Notes: a model not told the origin generated them from the sequence alone. A stretch of 64,000 nt of DNA from Riptortus pedestris (GCA_019009955.1 CM032231.1:40206001-40270000), one strand, 5' to 3'. Counted from the stretch's first letter, positions 45,195 to 57,550 are shown. Translations and numbers: made by a program.

Positions 45195-45858
45195 CCTGAT
45201 CACTAAGCCAGTAAACTTAGAGAAATCAAATCAAACACGCTCAACTGGATTTCAAGTAATAGCCACTCTAGAAGAGAAGAAATTGTACTTACTCGCCTAC
45301 GCACAGGACACAATAGACTGACATTCATATCTAATGAGCAGACAAGATGAACCTATATGTCGCTACTGCAACAGAACGCTGATTTATAGATGATGTTTTT
45401 AAGTATTTAAGAAATAATGGATTATTTGATGAAATATAAAAGCTATTATCTACAATTATAAAAGTTATATATAGCAAGCACTGTGGAATATAAGTTAACG
45501 CCTTCTTCCAGTTTAACTATTTATAGTTTTTCTTTTAGTTTTTTTTGTTTGTTTTATGTTTATTTATTTTTTTCCTTTTGTTGTAAATCTAGTAACAATT
45601 TATATTTAGTGTTGTCCATTTTATACATTTGTATATGTTAGCTGTGTAAAAATTTTAATGTTTATTTAATTTTGTGAAATTATATTTTAGCATGTTAAGA
45701 ATCGCCATTGTAGCGGCATGGTTCTATCTATTTTGTACATTTATAACATTTAGCATTGTAAAATTTTTAATATTTATCTAATTTTGTAAAATGATATTCA
45801 AATATGTCAAAAGATGAATCGCCATTGTAGCGGCATTTCAAATAAATAAAATAAATGA
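45195..45858 (+). pseudogene. Non-LTR retrotransposon 3' end: RNase H tail, 3' UTR and AATA tail
   Basis: A plus-strand frame gives SNTLNWISSNSHSRREEIVL then TRLRTGHNRLTFISNEQTR and a stop. The next frame continues EPICRYCNRTLI (zinc-motif start), and further on DVFKYLRNNGLFDEI ends the ORF at about 45438. The 3' UTR contains CGCCATTGTAGCGGCAT twice (45705-45721 and 45822-45838) in about 117-bp spaced repeats, and it ends in TCAAATAAATAAAATAAATG. Reading frame breaks make it inactive. Confidence 0.85.
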
Positions 45859-47409
45859 GCCAAAATAGATAATAAGATTTATCTTCTAGCCTATCTAACC
45901 TGTAAGTGGCTGCCCTGGGCTAACTGATCAGCGAGTAGAATGAAGCAGAAATCTTCAATTCTGCCGGCCCCCATTCATTATGTTTTTAATTTCCGGCTTA
46001 CGCATCTAAAACTGAAGTCTGCCTTACTCACTTCATCGTGTTTTAGTAAGCTTCTTTTAAGATTTTCTCTTGTATTTATTATTACTCCCGTGGCGACTAT
46101 GAATCACTGAAAGAGTTAATTCAAACAATTCAATAAATGTGCACAATAAGCAGCAATTTTTGGGACAAGGTTTGATCTATGAGGAATGGTTGGATACGAT
46201 ATACTAGGATAAACAGCAAGAATGAATGAATATTATATACCAGCACTTTTTTCAGCATTTAGAAATGTGTATGAGTTTTAAGGTGTTTTAAAATTGTTAA
46301 TAAACTAATAAATTATAACAGAAAGACATGCCAATAAAAACAGAGGAGGAGAAGAATAAATGAAATTGTTTTCTATTAAAATTGTAAACATCTTCTGAGT
46401 GCATGACATGTCGCGCCATAAATCAACATGAAACTACTTCATGAGTAGCAATGCTAGCTAATTGATTGAGCATTGATTTGAGGGAGGTCATTAGGACGAT
46501 ATTAAAACTCTGCAAGTATTTTGTCAAATAATGATGACCAAATATGTTCCCGCTTGAACGTATCCTACAGATAGGCTGTAGGTATGGGGTAGGGCTTTTC
46601 CCTACATGAAAAATTAACTTTGTATTTTCCCGAAGGAAGTTGGAAAAAATGGTTTTCTTTGAACGATTCAAGGAGAGTATCCTCTACAGTTGTTTTTTCT
46701 GTGTAACCCAATCATGTCATTGACAAATCTGGGGGAGGGGGTACAGGCTAACCCCGAATTTTATTTTGTTCATGGGAACAACAATCAAGCCTATGTACAG
46801 CCAATATAGTTCATAATTTGAGTTGGAAATAATTGTCTATAGATCAGACAGGTATATCTAGCTACGAGCTAGAATGAATTTGAATCACCTACTGGAGGTC
46901 TGATGTTTTTATTAAAGTCTTGAGATTGATTTATTGATTTCAAATTGTTTTTATAGTTCCTCACACTCCTAATGTAGTCATTTTCAGTTTGGAATATTTT
47001 TCTGATTTGGGAGATCATAAGTACCAAACTATTATTTCATTCTGTAACTTAAGTGTTTCTAATACATTGAGGTAGAAAGGATAAGAGTATAGAATACGTA
47101 GAACTCTCTCACTTTATAAAATTTACCAAAGCAACTCTCGTGTATTTCGGCCATAAAATGTTTTTTTTAAATGTAAGAGATTGCCGTTTCTATTACACTT
47201 ATCAAGGTGTAAATACAAAATAATTTAGAGGTGACGGTCTTTTTATATAGCTGGTTAGCAGGCATTGAAGATGGTCGTCATAAACACTCTCTCTCCCAAC
47301 TCAGCATCGTGAGGCGTTTCGAGTAGATTCTTGAATAATAAATGAACAATAGCTGGTTCTTAAAGCTATCAAATATTTCTGGGATCTCCTGATCCTTCTG
47401 TCTGGCAGC
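45859..47409. other. Intergenic DNA, no feature recognised
   Basis: An 82-codon minus frame (46671-46423) shows no domain. Confidence 0.4.
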
Positions 47410-47410
47410 C

Positions 47411-48137
47411 ATTTTAGCAGATTTCTCTTAAGGGACATCAGCTATTGAGGTCGTACTCATGACGAAATTTTTCTTCAAATGTCCATAGATCCTACCCAGG
47501 AGATGACGAAATTGAGGTCCGTTCAAAACTGTATATATATATATTTGTCTGTTACAATTATTGTTTAATCGTTACCAAACTCGATATATAGTCGTTGTAT
47601 GTAAATAGAAAGATCAAGTTCGTTAATAGCTGAAATCGGGAAAGGGAGAGGGGGGGGTTTGGAGGGCAGGATTTTTATGTTACACAAACAATACTCTGCT
47701 ACATAATTAATCACATTATTCGAAGTTTAAATACCAAAAATGGTATTTAAGAGACCTTTATTATACGAGGTATATGCAAAAGGTCTTAAGGTTTTGGACT
47801 AATAAAATTTGATTGATTGAAATAACAATTATTCTGACTCATTATTAATTACAGTACTAGATATAGTAAATATTTCTCAATAAAATTAATATGTTATATT
47901 CTGATATATTTGAGTAATTGTTTTTCTTTCCTGAGGGAGGCGGGCAGGCCCGTTTGTTTACATTTCTAATCTAACGCTTCCTGTCGGCAGGTTATTGAAA
48001 TTGGATGAAACATTTCTTATTTCCGTTTGTATTTATTCACGGTGGTGTTGTGTTACCAGTACGTAGATTTATCTATTACTAAAGGTCACGAGGGAAATCT
48101 GCTTAGTTTACGCAGCCCCTGCGTGACGGACTTTTCT
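47411..48137 (+). mobile_element. HLE, complete long subfamily
   Basis: Palindrome end TTTTAGCAGATTTCTCTTAA; very short core (TA, 47532-47544); G-run; then the long-subfamily segment with TATATTCTGATATATTTGAG, CTAACGCTTCCTGTCGGCAG and TTATTCACGGTGGTGTTGTG. Intact hairpin CGCAGCCCCTGCGTGACGGA. This and 56183-57150 are the best references for that subfamily. Confidence 0.9.
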
Positions 48138-49066
48138 CTTCATGGGCTGCTGGTCCAAAGATGTTAATTTTTCAGGATAATACCTTCTGAAACTACTTAT
48201 TAAAACTTGAAAAGCTTAAAAAGTTAAAGCTTCTCGCGATAGGCCCAATTTATTGAAATAATATTTTGGGCTTTTATATTTCTACAGCATACTCCAGTAT
48301 TCATCTTGTTATTCATTAACGTTCACTTTATATTGTTGTTATCTTTTATTTTTAAAAATGAGGGATATTGTATTGCTCGATAAGTTTTGCATAAGACTTC
48401 AAATTATTATTTCTTCTTCGTCATTGATGCGATGTGAAAAATGTGTTATCTATAGTAATAATATTTTTTCACAAGATTAAGATGTGGTATTGGGTCAAAT
48501 GCAAAATAGACTTGGATGTTCGTTGGAAGTGTAAAACCGCTTAGCGAGATCCAAATAACTAGTAAGACGATTATTTATTATAGTTCTTTGGTGTGGCCAA
48601 GGATTTGGCTGTCACGATGAAGTTCTTCAGATTCTTGAATCCGGTTTTAAAAATAATCGCAAGTATTTCAGGGCTGTGAACAAGTGTGAAATACTATTTT
48701 AACATGACTATTTTAATTATTTGTGGCCGGTCATCTCTGCCCTGTCACGAGCGGTTGGCTGGACGAAAAATAAATGATTTTAACACCACCTGCTAGAACA
48801 CTGTCGCTTTTACTATATTTTTATATATGACCTTATTCAAGGTTATAGTCTTTAAATTGATGGATTTATAACCCTGAATCTCATTCGTCCATGCCAATGA
48901 TTATCAAGAAAGTTGACTAAAAATAAATTGAAATTTTCTGATAGCATTTGAAATAATAATTGCAAAGTTTACTATTTAATTAACCACATTCTTATGTAGA
49001 TGCAGATTAATCTCACTCCATTACTTTACTTTGGACTTATATAATTTTTACAATATTAGGTTAATT
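48138..49066. other. Intergenic DNA, no feature recognised
   Basis: Nothing supportable. Confidence 0.4.
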
Positions 49067-49067
49067 G

Positions 49068-49286
49068 GTATTACCATTGGCTTCATGACACTGGGGCGCA
49101 CCGGAATATCCCAGAGTGGCGAGTTCGATTCCCGCTCTGAGTAATAGGAGTCCGGGACTGCCGGAATTCACTAAATAAAATCCTTAGTCCCACCCTGGCT
49201 AAAAAAGGGTGGTAACCTATAGATAACTCGTCTCAATTAGCCTTAGTTGCAAAAAGTGGACGTTATTAAATAATTTATTTATTTAT
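49068..49286 (+). mobile_element. SINE with diverged head
   Basis: The head is unrecognisable before CCAGAGTGGCGAGTTCGATT, but the body CCACCCTGGCTAAAAAAGGG and tail AAAAAGTGGACGTTATTAAA are clear. Confidence 0.75.
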
Positions 49287-50108
49287 ATAATTTTTAACTT
49301 CACATAATATTACGGGAGAGAAAATGAGTTGCGGCAGATGATTCAAACTAGAGGATTAACAATGTTTCAGATAAATATGTGTCACAAATATCTGACAATG
49401 GAAAAAATGTGATTATATAACTTTAAAGATTGGCATTTAGTACCAATCAAAAAATTTAGTTGTGAATATAAGACTTACGTAACCCAATAGGTTATTAAAT
49501 TTAATGAATTTTGACTCTGATCCCTTATGAAATATTTATACATCTAATGAAATAGTAATGTGCTAATAATAGATAGATATCAAGTTTCAACCAGATTGAA
49601 TATTACGATGTATGGGTTTAAATTGAATCCATTTTAAAATATAATTGATTCTCTCTTATTATTTTATCGTGAGCACTCTATGGTAGAGTGATCTATGGTC
49701 TATGCATTTATAACATTAACTTATATCTGAAGAAAATAACAATAAAAACCATAAATAAGACATCAGTAAAAATGATTTAATCGTCCTTTTATGTGGCGTT
49801 GAAATCCAGTTTTATTTGTAAATTGTCCACTTGAACTAATATTCAAGACGTCAGCACCGCAACTTTGGAGAAAAATGCAAATTTATATTTTAGTAAATTT
49901 GTTGAGAATACGTCATCTGTAATCTATAACTTCTGATAGAACTTCACCTTTTTCATGTGAATCATACAAAATGGTTTCGTACACCTACGTGTACGGTTAA
50001 CAATTGTAGACTAGCAGATAGCCGTGTCTTGAAGCTCCCCCCAAGAGGCAGCCATATTTCGCTATTTCTTAATTGCACATGAAATTGCTTCTCCGGAATA
50101 TTTTTTTT
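49287..50108. other. Intergenic DNA, no feature recognised
   Basis: Nothing supportable. Confidence 0.4.
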
Positions 50109-50109
50109 T

Positions 50110-50206
50110 TATTTATTTTATTTATTAACGTTCACTTTTTGCAACTCAGGCTAATCGGGACGGGTTATCTACAGGTTACCACCCTTTTCTAGCCAGGGTG
50201 GGATTT
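50110..50206 (-). mobile_element. SINE 3' part
   Basis: TTTATTAACGTTCACTTTTT, GGGACGGGTTATCTACAGG and ACCACCCTTTTCTAGCCAGG. The head is absent. Confidence 0.85.
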
Positions 50207-50825
50207 CCTGAATAATTAAATAAATACTCAGAATTAGATTGTCGTCGTGTGTTCTCGTGTTGTCTCATTGACAGGACCTACGAGTCTTTCAATCAGAATT
50301 ATATATGGTTTAGATGATTTACCGTCAGCTATAATAATAACTAGTGTCATATCAATAACCTCACTGCCCGTGATTATTAAAGTTTGGTTCCAAAGAGCCC
50401 TTCCCGGAAAGTAATGTGAAAACTAAGCATTTTTTTTTTCAAGCACTGGAATATGATGCACTCATTTCGACATCTGTTCCCTATTTCTCACTCAATGAGA
50501 AGTATATGTAAAAAGGAAATAAATTGATAGTTGGACTGGTGAGGCTTAGTTTAGGAAAACAACATATTAAAAACATTTGAACAAAAAGAATTATAACTAA
50601 AATAAAAAAAAGTATCATGTCAATTTTTCAGTGCAACAGTCAATTTTTAGAAATATATACCAAATTATTATCATTAGTGTTTGTTAATATCAAACCAACA
50701 TTAGTCAGGAATGCATTAATTTAAACCCATACATTTTTTTAAAAAAGCATGGTGTAACTCAGGGCCCTAGCAGGACATAAAAATAAATAAAAGCTGAAAG
50801 TAGAATTTTTAGTGACTCTATTGTA
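50207..50825. other. Intergenic DNA, no feature recognised
   Basis: Nothing supportable. Confidence 0.4.
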
Positions 50826-50829
50826 ATAA

Positions 50830-50867
50830 CTAAAATTGAATGAGTAGGTTTATTGAAGGCTAAAAAC

Positions 50868-50921
<54 letters not shown>

Positions 50922-51720
50922 TCCCTTAATAATCAAGTTAAAGAATAACAACTATAGACAGGGATTCCCAAACTATTTTGTGCAAGAGACCCCTTTTCCA
51001 AAATGAACTGATAACTCAGACCCCATAGCCAAATCACTTTAAAACTCCTATTCCTAGTTTTTTCTCTATTGATACAAAATAAACATCAATATAACTTTGC
51101 GAGTAAAATTGGCTTAATTTTGTCATCAAAATTCAACAAAATAAATAGACATAAAATTTAGTTAATATCAAGTGTAATTAACAATTATGAATACAAATTT
51201 CATGGAAATACTTAAGTAGGTAATTATTTTTTGAAAAAAAAAAAAATTATAATCGCCAAGTGAAGATAAAAAAATAAAATCATCTGTGTTATGGATGACT
51301 TTTTACCAATCTAGCTAAATCTGGTTCATCTTGTTTTTCATTTTGTACGAACTTGTGCAGGCTTATTGACATGTTGAATTATTTCAAAGTACAACAATGA
51401 TATTTTCTACTAAAGTCATTCTTATAACAAGTACACAACTTACACAGAATGTTGAAAGTTCCCAAAAAAAGAAAGAACTTGCATTAATTAATAGGGGTTG
51501 ATTTTGAGACCTCGTCTACCCCCAAAGTCAGTTTCCATTTAATCAACAGCTGGGAAAGCGATTTCGACACCAAGAGATCGATATTGACCAGGTTGGGAAT
51601 CCCGGCTATAGAATAAATACCACAGGATATTAAATGTTTAACAAGATGGCTGCATTACAAGTTTCGATCCGACTCATGATAAGATACTTTGAATTTGGAA
51701 TAACTCTAAACCCCGAAAGA
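50830..51720 (-). mobile_element. HLE remnant split by a hAT-type element
   Basis: Left piece: TTATTGAAGGCTAAAAACTA, a TA tract (50873-50915) and CCCTTAATAATCAAGTTAAA. Right piece: AGTTTCGATCCGACTCATGA and GAATAACTCTAAACCCC, both HLE internal blocks. The intervening DNA is the next feature. Confidence 0.6.
50959..51604. mobile_element. hAT-type non-autonomous DNA transposon (MITE)
   Basis: Terminal inverted repeats CAGGGATTCCCAAACT (left) and GTTGGGAATCCCG (right) match the CAGGGATTCCCAAA-type ends of hAT superfamily elements. Flanking 8-mers ACTATAGA (50951-50958) and GCTATAGA (51605-51612) agree at 7 of 8 positions, the expected hAT duplication size. The left end continues GAGACCCCTTTTCC and the right part holds GAGACCTCGTCTACCCC, extending imperfect terminal similarity. 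No transposase frame; 646 bp. Confidence 0.8.
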
Positions 51721-52976
51721 GGGAGAAAAAGAAAAAAATAATAATATTGTATATATTGTTATTGGGGTGTATGTTGTATTGTTGCTACTATAGTTAATCT
51801 CATTATTAAAGTATCGGAGCGAATTGTATATATATATGTAAATATTATAATTATAATTTAGTTTCTATTTAAAAATAATATAAAATAAAAAACGAAAAAA
51901 ATTGGAAAAAATTAAAAAAAATCAATAAAAATTAAAAAAAAAAACAATAAAAATTGGGAAAAAATAAAATAAAAATAAAATATTGGAAAAAATGTAATTT
52001 TATAATAGTTTAGAAGATTAAGTAATTTAGCTAGTAATTAGTTTAGTATATTTGTATTTAGTTAAGTAATTAGGAAAGAAGAATTATTAAAATGTATAAG
52101 TAAGAAAATATGTAAAGTCAATATGTGAACAGACTACATTTACTTACACAAATTAACACTGACCCCCAAATAAACAGAAAATTATAAACTATGGAAAGGC
52201 GTAATAACCATTCAGTTGATCGCCCGCCAAAAATCACATCTATATCTAAACCCCGACTTTCCATGTCCAATGTCAACCATAAAGAAACGATAATTTTGCA
52301 CGTTTAATTAGCGAGTCAATTAACTACTTACGCCAACTAGAGTGTTAACAGAAAAATATATCTCCAATATTACTGAAAACGAAAAATATGATAATAATGA
52401 TTTATTTAACGCAACCCCTGAAATTTAGTAAGGCGTTAGTATCTACGTTAATTCTACTCTTCTGACTCATTAATTAAAACCACACTATTAAATCTATGAA
52501 GAATGATCACTGCTAAAAGGCAATGCTATTAAAAAAAAATGATTTAATACTTTGTACACTCTAGGAATTGATTAAGCCTTTAAATCCCGGGAATGGAAGA
52601 GAGCTTTAACGACGGAGCAATAAGTTATGGAGACGAGAAAAATTAGCCTAGGAAGCAGGACATAAATAAAAGCCCAAGACTATATTTCTTAGAGGTGTTT
52701 ATTTAATAGTGGGAAAGTGGTCTAATTTATTTTAACATTTCAAGAGATGAGATGATTCATTTTAAAATACTCAAAAGATGGGGTTTGTATTTGACTAGCT
52801 AGGTGGTCCATTACACAAATAAATCTTTTACAACTTAGTAAGTTATTACTACTTCAAGTTTAGAGATTTATACGATATTGACATTAAATATTTCTAGTTA
52901 TCTAAAAAAACAATTATATAAATAAAGTAATATTTTTTTCCCCACTAAGAATTGTATGTATATATATATATATAAG
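51721..52976. other. Intergenic DNA with an A-rich low-complexity block
   Basis: 51840-51995 consists of AAATTAAAAAAA and AATAAAAATTGG-type repeats. A short TA tract precedes the next element (52957-52973). Confidence 0.5.
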
Positions 52977-53557
52977 AAAGTCCGTCACGCAGGGGCTGCG
53001 TAAACTAAGCAGATTTCCCACGTAAAGTTATACAATAGAGAAATCTCCATACGAGTGACGAAGAGTTACGGAAACGGCCGAACTAGCTTTTGGCGGGAAA
53101 CTCGCTCCCGTCCGTTACTCGCCCAAATTTAATAAAAATGCAAATCTCTCGGTTAATATTCAAGATAGAGAATAAATGTATGTAACAATATTTATAGTAA
53201 ATTTAGTTTGCAATGAGATTAGTTCTATACAATTTTTTGATCCGACGTATGGTAACGGAGACATTTTGAATTTTCGAAAAGTCCCCCTCTAAACCCCCCC
53301 CCCCCTCTTACTGGTCCGATTTCAGCCATTAACGAGCTTGGTCTTTTTACATAAAAAGTTTAAATATCGAGTTTGGTTATGATCAAACATAAATTGCGAC
53401 CGCTAGAGCGTTAACAGACAAATATATGTATTTTTGAACGGACCTTATTTTCTTCATCTCCTGGGCAGGATCAATGGACATTTGAAGAAATTTTTCAAAA
53501 ATCGCGTCATGAGTACGACTTCAATAGCTGATTTTCCTTAAGGGAAATCTGCTAAAA
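52977..53557 (-). mobile_element. HLE, complete with minimal core
   Basis: Intact hairpin end GTCCGTCACGCAGGGGCTGC and palindrome end TTTTCCTTAAGGGAAATC, CTGCTAAAA. The core is only TATATGTAT, showing the microsatellite is not needed for mobility. Length about 580 bp. Confidence 0.9.
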
Positions 53558-54247
53558 ATGTACTCAAACGCCAAACACATTTACGTGCCAATAAATGATG
53601 AAGAACCTTGTGCAAGAGTTATCTTTAATCTATGAAATATTTATTGTTTGATTGAAAAAGAAAAGAGTCAAGCCTTTTGAATATGAAACTCAAACCGAAT
53701 AACAAAAAACGGCTCAATTTTGTGGTTTTTAGAAAGTGGCATTTCTTTTTTCACTTCCTTCACTGCGAGTGAGTTTATTTTTAGCAGCTTGGAATTTTAA
53801 AGTTTGGCTCAACAAATGAAGTTTCTGAATAAATGAAGGACTGAAAAACTAAATTTAACAAAATATTAAGAGATAAAAAGTTTCCGGGAGAAGCTCTCTT
53901 ATAAAGGAGAAAAAAGTAAAGAAACGGAGAGTATAATCGTGTGGAAAGTTGGGAAGAAATATTTTGCATTTCTCAAACACACCGCTCTCTGGAATATTCC
54001 GGTCTTGTATTTCTCTAGCCGCCTCAAACAATTTGCTTCCTTTCGTACACATCATCATTTTTTACACCAATCTCAACGTTTTACTCTCCCTCTCGTTGTT
54101 TTTTCCAGGCATTGTATTTATTTAGAAATTAATAGTTGTTCCCTTTATGGTCTGGTATGTGGAGTACGAAGTTTTAATCTGTTACATTTATTTTAAGTAC
54201 TAAGAAGCTTAACAATTTAAAATATGTGCGCTTTATAATAATCTAGA
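53558..54247. other. Intergenic DNA, no gene supported
   Basis: Overlapping frames on both strands at 53781-54196 (62-85 codons) have no known domain. Confidence 0.4.
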
Positions 54248-54248
54248 G

Positions 54249-54318
54249 GAGCTCGGGTTAGCCATCTGAGTTAACGCATTCGTTTGAATTCGCTTCGTAA
54301 ATCTTGAGTCGTGGGTTA
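54249..54318 (+). mobile_element. SINE tRNA-like head fragment
   Basis: GCTCGGGTTAGCCATCTGAG and TTAACGCATTCGTTTGAATT followed by TCTTGAGTCGTGGGTTATAC. It keeps the A-box-like part only. Confidence 0.5.
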
Positions 54319-54436
54319 TACAATAGTATAATAAAGAGCTATTTTGCAAATAATATAACATTTATTTATTTTTTTCTTGTTTGGCATTTTAGACATTAGC
54401 CGTCCAGAACGAGGATCGAGGGATTCGTGAATAGAG

Positions 54437-55446
54437 TTTTAGCAGATTTCCCTCCAGGGAAATCAGCTATTGAGGTCGTACTCATAACGCGATTTTCGAA
54501 AAAAAATTTCAAATAGTCATCGATTCTATAAATGTTGTCATGTACATTTTATCACTATCTTGATTATTAACTGAGATATTTGCATTTTAGCAGATTTCCC
54601 TTAAGGGAAATCAGCTATTGAGGTCGTACTCATGACGCGAGTTTCGAAAAATTTCTTCAAATGTCCATCGATCCTACCCAGGAGATGACGAAAATGAGGT
54701 CCGTTCAAAATTATATATATATATCTATATATATATATATCTATATATATATATATATATATATATAGATATATATATATATTTGTCTGTTAACTCTCTA
54801 GCGGTCGCAATTTTTGTTTGATCGTTACCAAACTCGGAATTTAATCGTTTTATGTAAAAAGGAAGATCAAGTTCGTTAATGGCTAAAATCGAACCAGTGG
54901 GAGGGGGAGTTTAGAGGGGGGGATTTTCGAAAATTCGAAATATCTCCGTTACCATACGTCGGATCAAAAAAGTGTATAGAATCAATCTTATTGCAAATTA
55001 AATTTACTATAAATATTGTTCTATACATTTATTCTGTATCTTTAATATTAACCGAGATATTTGGATTTGTATTGTGAGTGTGGTTGGCTATGTTTGGGAG
55101 TTTCCGCCGAGCGCACTAGCGCTAGTGTGGCCGTTTCACTAACTATTCGTCCTCGTGAGAATATGTTATTACTAGGCAGATTTCTCTATTGTAAAACTTC
55201 ACGTGGGAAATCTGCTTAGTTTACGCAGCCCCTGCGTGACGGACTTTTCAGTTTTCGGTCTTCAGTAAAGCCCTACTCCTACTCATCTAATATTAACAAT
55301 ATTCTATTATGTTATGAAGCACTTTATTTGAAGCTTAAATAACAAATATTGTTTTCATTGATCTTTTACGTCATGAGATAAATGCAAATACGGGATGCAA
55401 GTGGCAAATCTGCTTAGTTAACGCAGCCCTTGCGTGACGGACTTTT
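54437..55446 (+). mobile_element. HLE (outer), internally deleted, hosting a second HLE
   Basis: Left end with TTTCCCTCCAGGGAAATC, then a jump from CATCGATTCTATA to AATGTTGTCATGTACATTTT (core and G-run lost). The inner element interrupts at ATTTGCATTTT. Outer sequence resumes at CAGTTTTCGGTCTTCAGTAA and ends with hairpin CGCAGCCCTTGCGTGACGGA near 55442. Confidence 0.85.
54587..55247 (+). mobile_element. HLE (inner), complete
   Basis: Perfect palindrome end, a TA core with TCTA interruptions (54713-54782), all internal blocks, and a perfect hairpin end. Its boundaries fall inside the outer copy's TTTT|CAGTTTTC, consistent with insertion between T residues without duplication. CGAGCGCACTAGCGCTAGTG near 55104-55122 holds a small private palindrome. 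Confidence 0.9.
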
Positions 55447-55985
55447 TTTCGTAGTGAGTGATCAACTCGACCTACAACCTCCGTTATCCAAGGAGTACTT
55501 GGAATGAGTTATCTCCAGTGGACTGGCAATAAACGCAGTGGGGATTTCTCAAAGAGACTAAAGGGTAGTTACTATTGAAAATTTATTTCAATTCCCCCTG
55601 AGAATTTTCCCAAAGTAAAGGATAGATGGCTCACTGCTACTTATATTACCTTAGGACCGTTAACCCTTTATCATTTTCCTTTAGCGTTCACGGCTGGGCC
55701 TATGGCTGGGAATACTAATTCACGTCCTTTGGGAAATACGCTGTTACGATCTGAGTTGCCTTAGTGGGCTCTGAATTATATATGTGTGATGGTAAATATA
55801 TAATTGGAGGGTCGTTTCATTCATTAGGAGTCTGAGACCTACCGCAGAAGAGTGTAGTAAATGTATATAATAATTTACTCAAAATGGTTGCTGAGAACAT
55901 ATAACATTTATAATTCCTATCTATACTAATCAGCATAGATAGAGCATTCCATCCAGCACGTTGAACATTGCACATGTATCATCAT
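55447..55985. other. Unassigned unique DNA
   Basis: Slightly GC-richer than average around 55450-55750. No frame or repeat is recognised. Confidence 0.35.
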
Positions 55986-55989
55986 AATG

Positions 55990-56182
55990 ATCTAAAGGCA
56001 ACGCATTTTACTTGCAACCATTGTGTTCTGTCCGAAGCTGCTCTTTTCGTATTTCTATACTCACCCAATCCATAAGATGCTTGATGCCTTCAAAATAGTG
56101 TTTCCAAGCCTTCCTCTTCCCCTATGCCCAAGAATCTTAGCAAACATTCTTTTCGTCTCCCTCCTTATATTCTTATAAGTTA
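55990..56182 (-). pseudogene. LINE pol C-terminal part, downstream half
   Basis: Minus-strand text reads RRETKRMFAKILGHRGRGR in one frame and RKAWKHYFEGIKHLMDWV in the adjacent frame, resembling the basic RGRPRxxW C-terminal segment of RTE-like reverse transcriptase proteins. It is separated from the RT core relic at 57151-57550 by an HLE insertion. Confidence 0.6.
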
Positions 56183-57150
56183 AAAGTCCGTCACGCAGGG
56201 GCTGCGTAAACTAAGCAGATTTCCCTCGGGAAGTTTAGTAATAGATAAATATACATACTGCTAACACAACTACACCGTGAATAAATACAAACGGAAATAA
56301 GAAATGTTTCATCCAATTTCAATAACCTGCCGACAGGAAGCGTTAGGTTAGAAATGTAAACAAACGGGTCGTCCCGGCTCACACCGGAAAGAAAAACAAT
56401 TACTGAAATATATCAGAATATAACATATTAATTTTATTGAGAGCTATTTACTATATCTAGTACTGTAATTAATAATGAGTCAGAATAATTGTTATCTCAA
56501 TCAATAAAATTTTAGTAGTCCAAAACTTTAAGATGGGGGGGGGGTCGCCAGGGCATATTTGCATGTATCTCGTATAATAAAGGTCTCTTGAATACAATTT
56601 TTGGTATTTAAACTTCCAATAATGTGATTTATTATGTAGCAGAGTATTGTTTACGTAACATGAGTAGCAGTGGCGGTTTGCTGAAAACTGAAAAATGCAA
56701 ATATCTCGGTTAATATTCAAGATAGAGAATAAACGTATATAACAATATTTATAGTAAATTTAATTTGCAATAAGATTGGTTCTATACCATTTTTCGATCC
56801 GATGAATAATAACGGAGATATTTCGGATTTTCGAAAATCCCCCCCTTTAAACCCCCCCTCCCTCTGGTCCGATTTCAGCCATTAACGAACTTGATCTGTC
56901 TTTTTACATAAAACGGTTAAATATCGAGTTTCGTAACGATTAAACAAAAATTGCGACCGCTAGAGCGGTAACAGACAAATATATAGATATATATATATAT
57001 ATATATATAGATATATATATACAGTTTTGAACGGACCTCATTTTCGTCATCTACTAGGTAGGATCGATGGACATTTGAAGAAAAATTTCGAAAATTCCGT
57101 CATGAGTACAACCTCAATAGCTGATTTCCCTTAAGGGAAATCTGCTAAAA
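56183..57150 (-). mobile_element. HLE, complete long subfamily, inserted in a LINE relic
   Basis: Intact hairpin end AAAAGTCCGTCACGCAGGGG, long-subfamily segment with CCTGCCGACAGGAAGCG and ATATATCAGAATATAACATA, C-run, TA core (56980-57020 with GATA steps), and a perfect palindrome end. Length 968 bp. Confidence 0.9.
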
Positions 57151-57550
57151 TGCTTCTTTCGCTTTGAAGAGTTTGTTTAGCAAGTGCCAGTACTGAATTT
57201 TTTTATCGACTTCAGCTCTCCTATCATTGTGTTCAGTGATTATGCTCCCTAGATAGCAAAACTCCTACACTTATTCAAGCACAATGCTTCTAATTCGAAT
57301 ATTTATGTTTCCTAGGCATTCTTTTTTCTCTAAAACCAAAACTTTTGTTTTATGAGAATTAATTTTGAGTTTAAACTGATCTTGAGCGTTCTTTAAGACG
57401 CAGTATTCTATTCATCTCTACTTCGGACTTAGGCACCAGTACAATATCATCTGCAATGAATAAATTTACCGGTAATCCGTATGCCTCCGGTTGATTATTT
57501 CATTTTCATTTGGGCAAGACGGCTTTCAGGAACCCTCAATTCTTCTCATC
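57151..57550 (-). pseudogene. LINE reverse transcriptase relic with FADD-type active site
   Basis: On the minus strand LPVNLFIADDIVLVPKSEVE (around 57475-57410) is the catalytic box of a non-LTR reverse transcriptase (FADD family; here FIADD). FKLKINSHKTKVLVLEKKE follows in another frame, and FCYLGSIITEHNDRRAEVDK lies near 57270-57200, the motif order of RTE-type RT. Several stops and shifts. The neighbouring HLE divides it from its likely C-terminus. Confidence 0.85.

Noticed and set aside
44904..45203. 99-codon minus-strand frame as a gene
   Set aside because: It is antisense to plus-strand LINE text (RGRPKK motif and RNase H tail).
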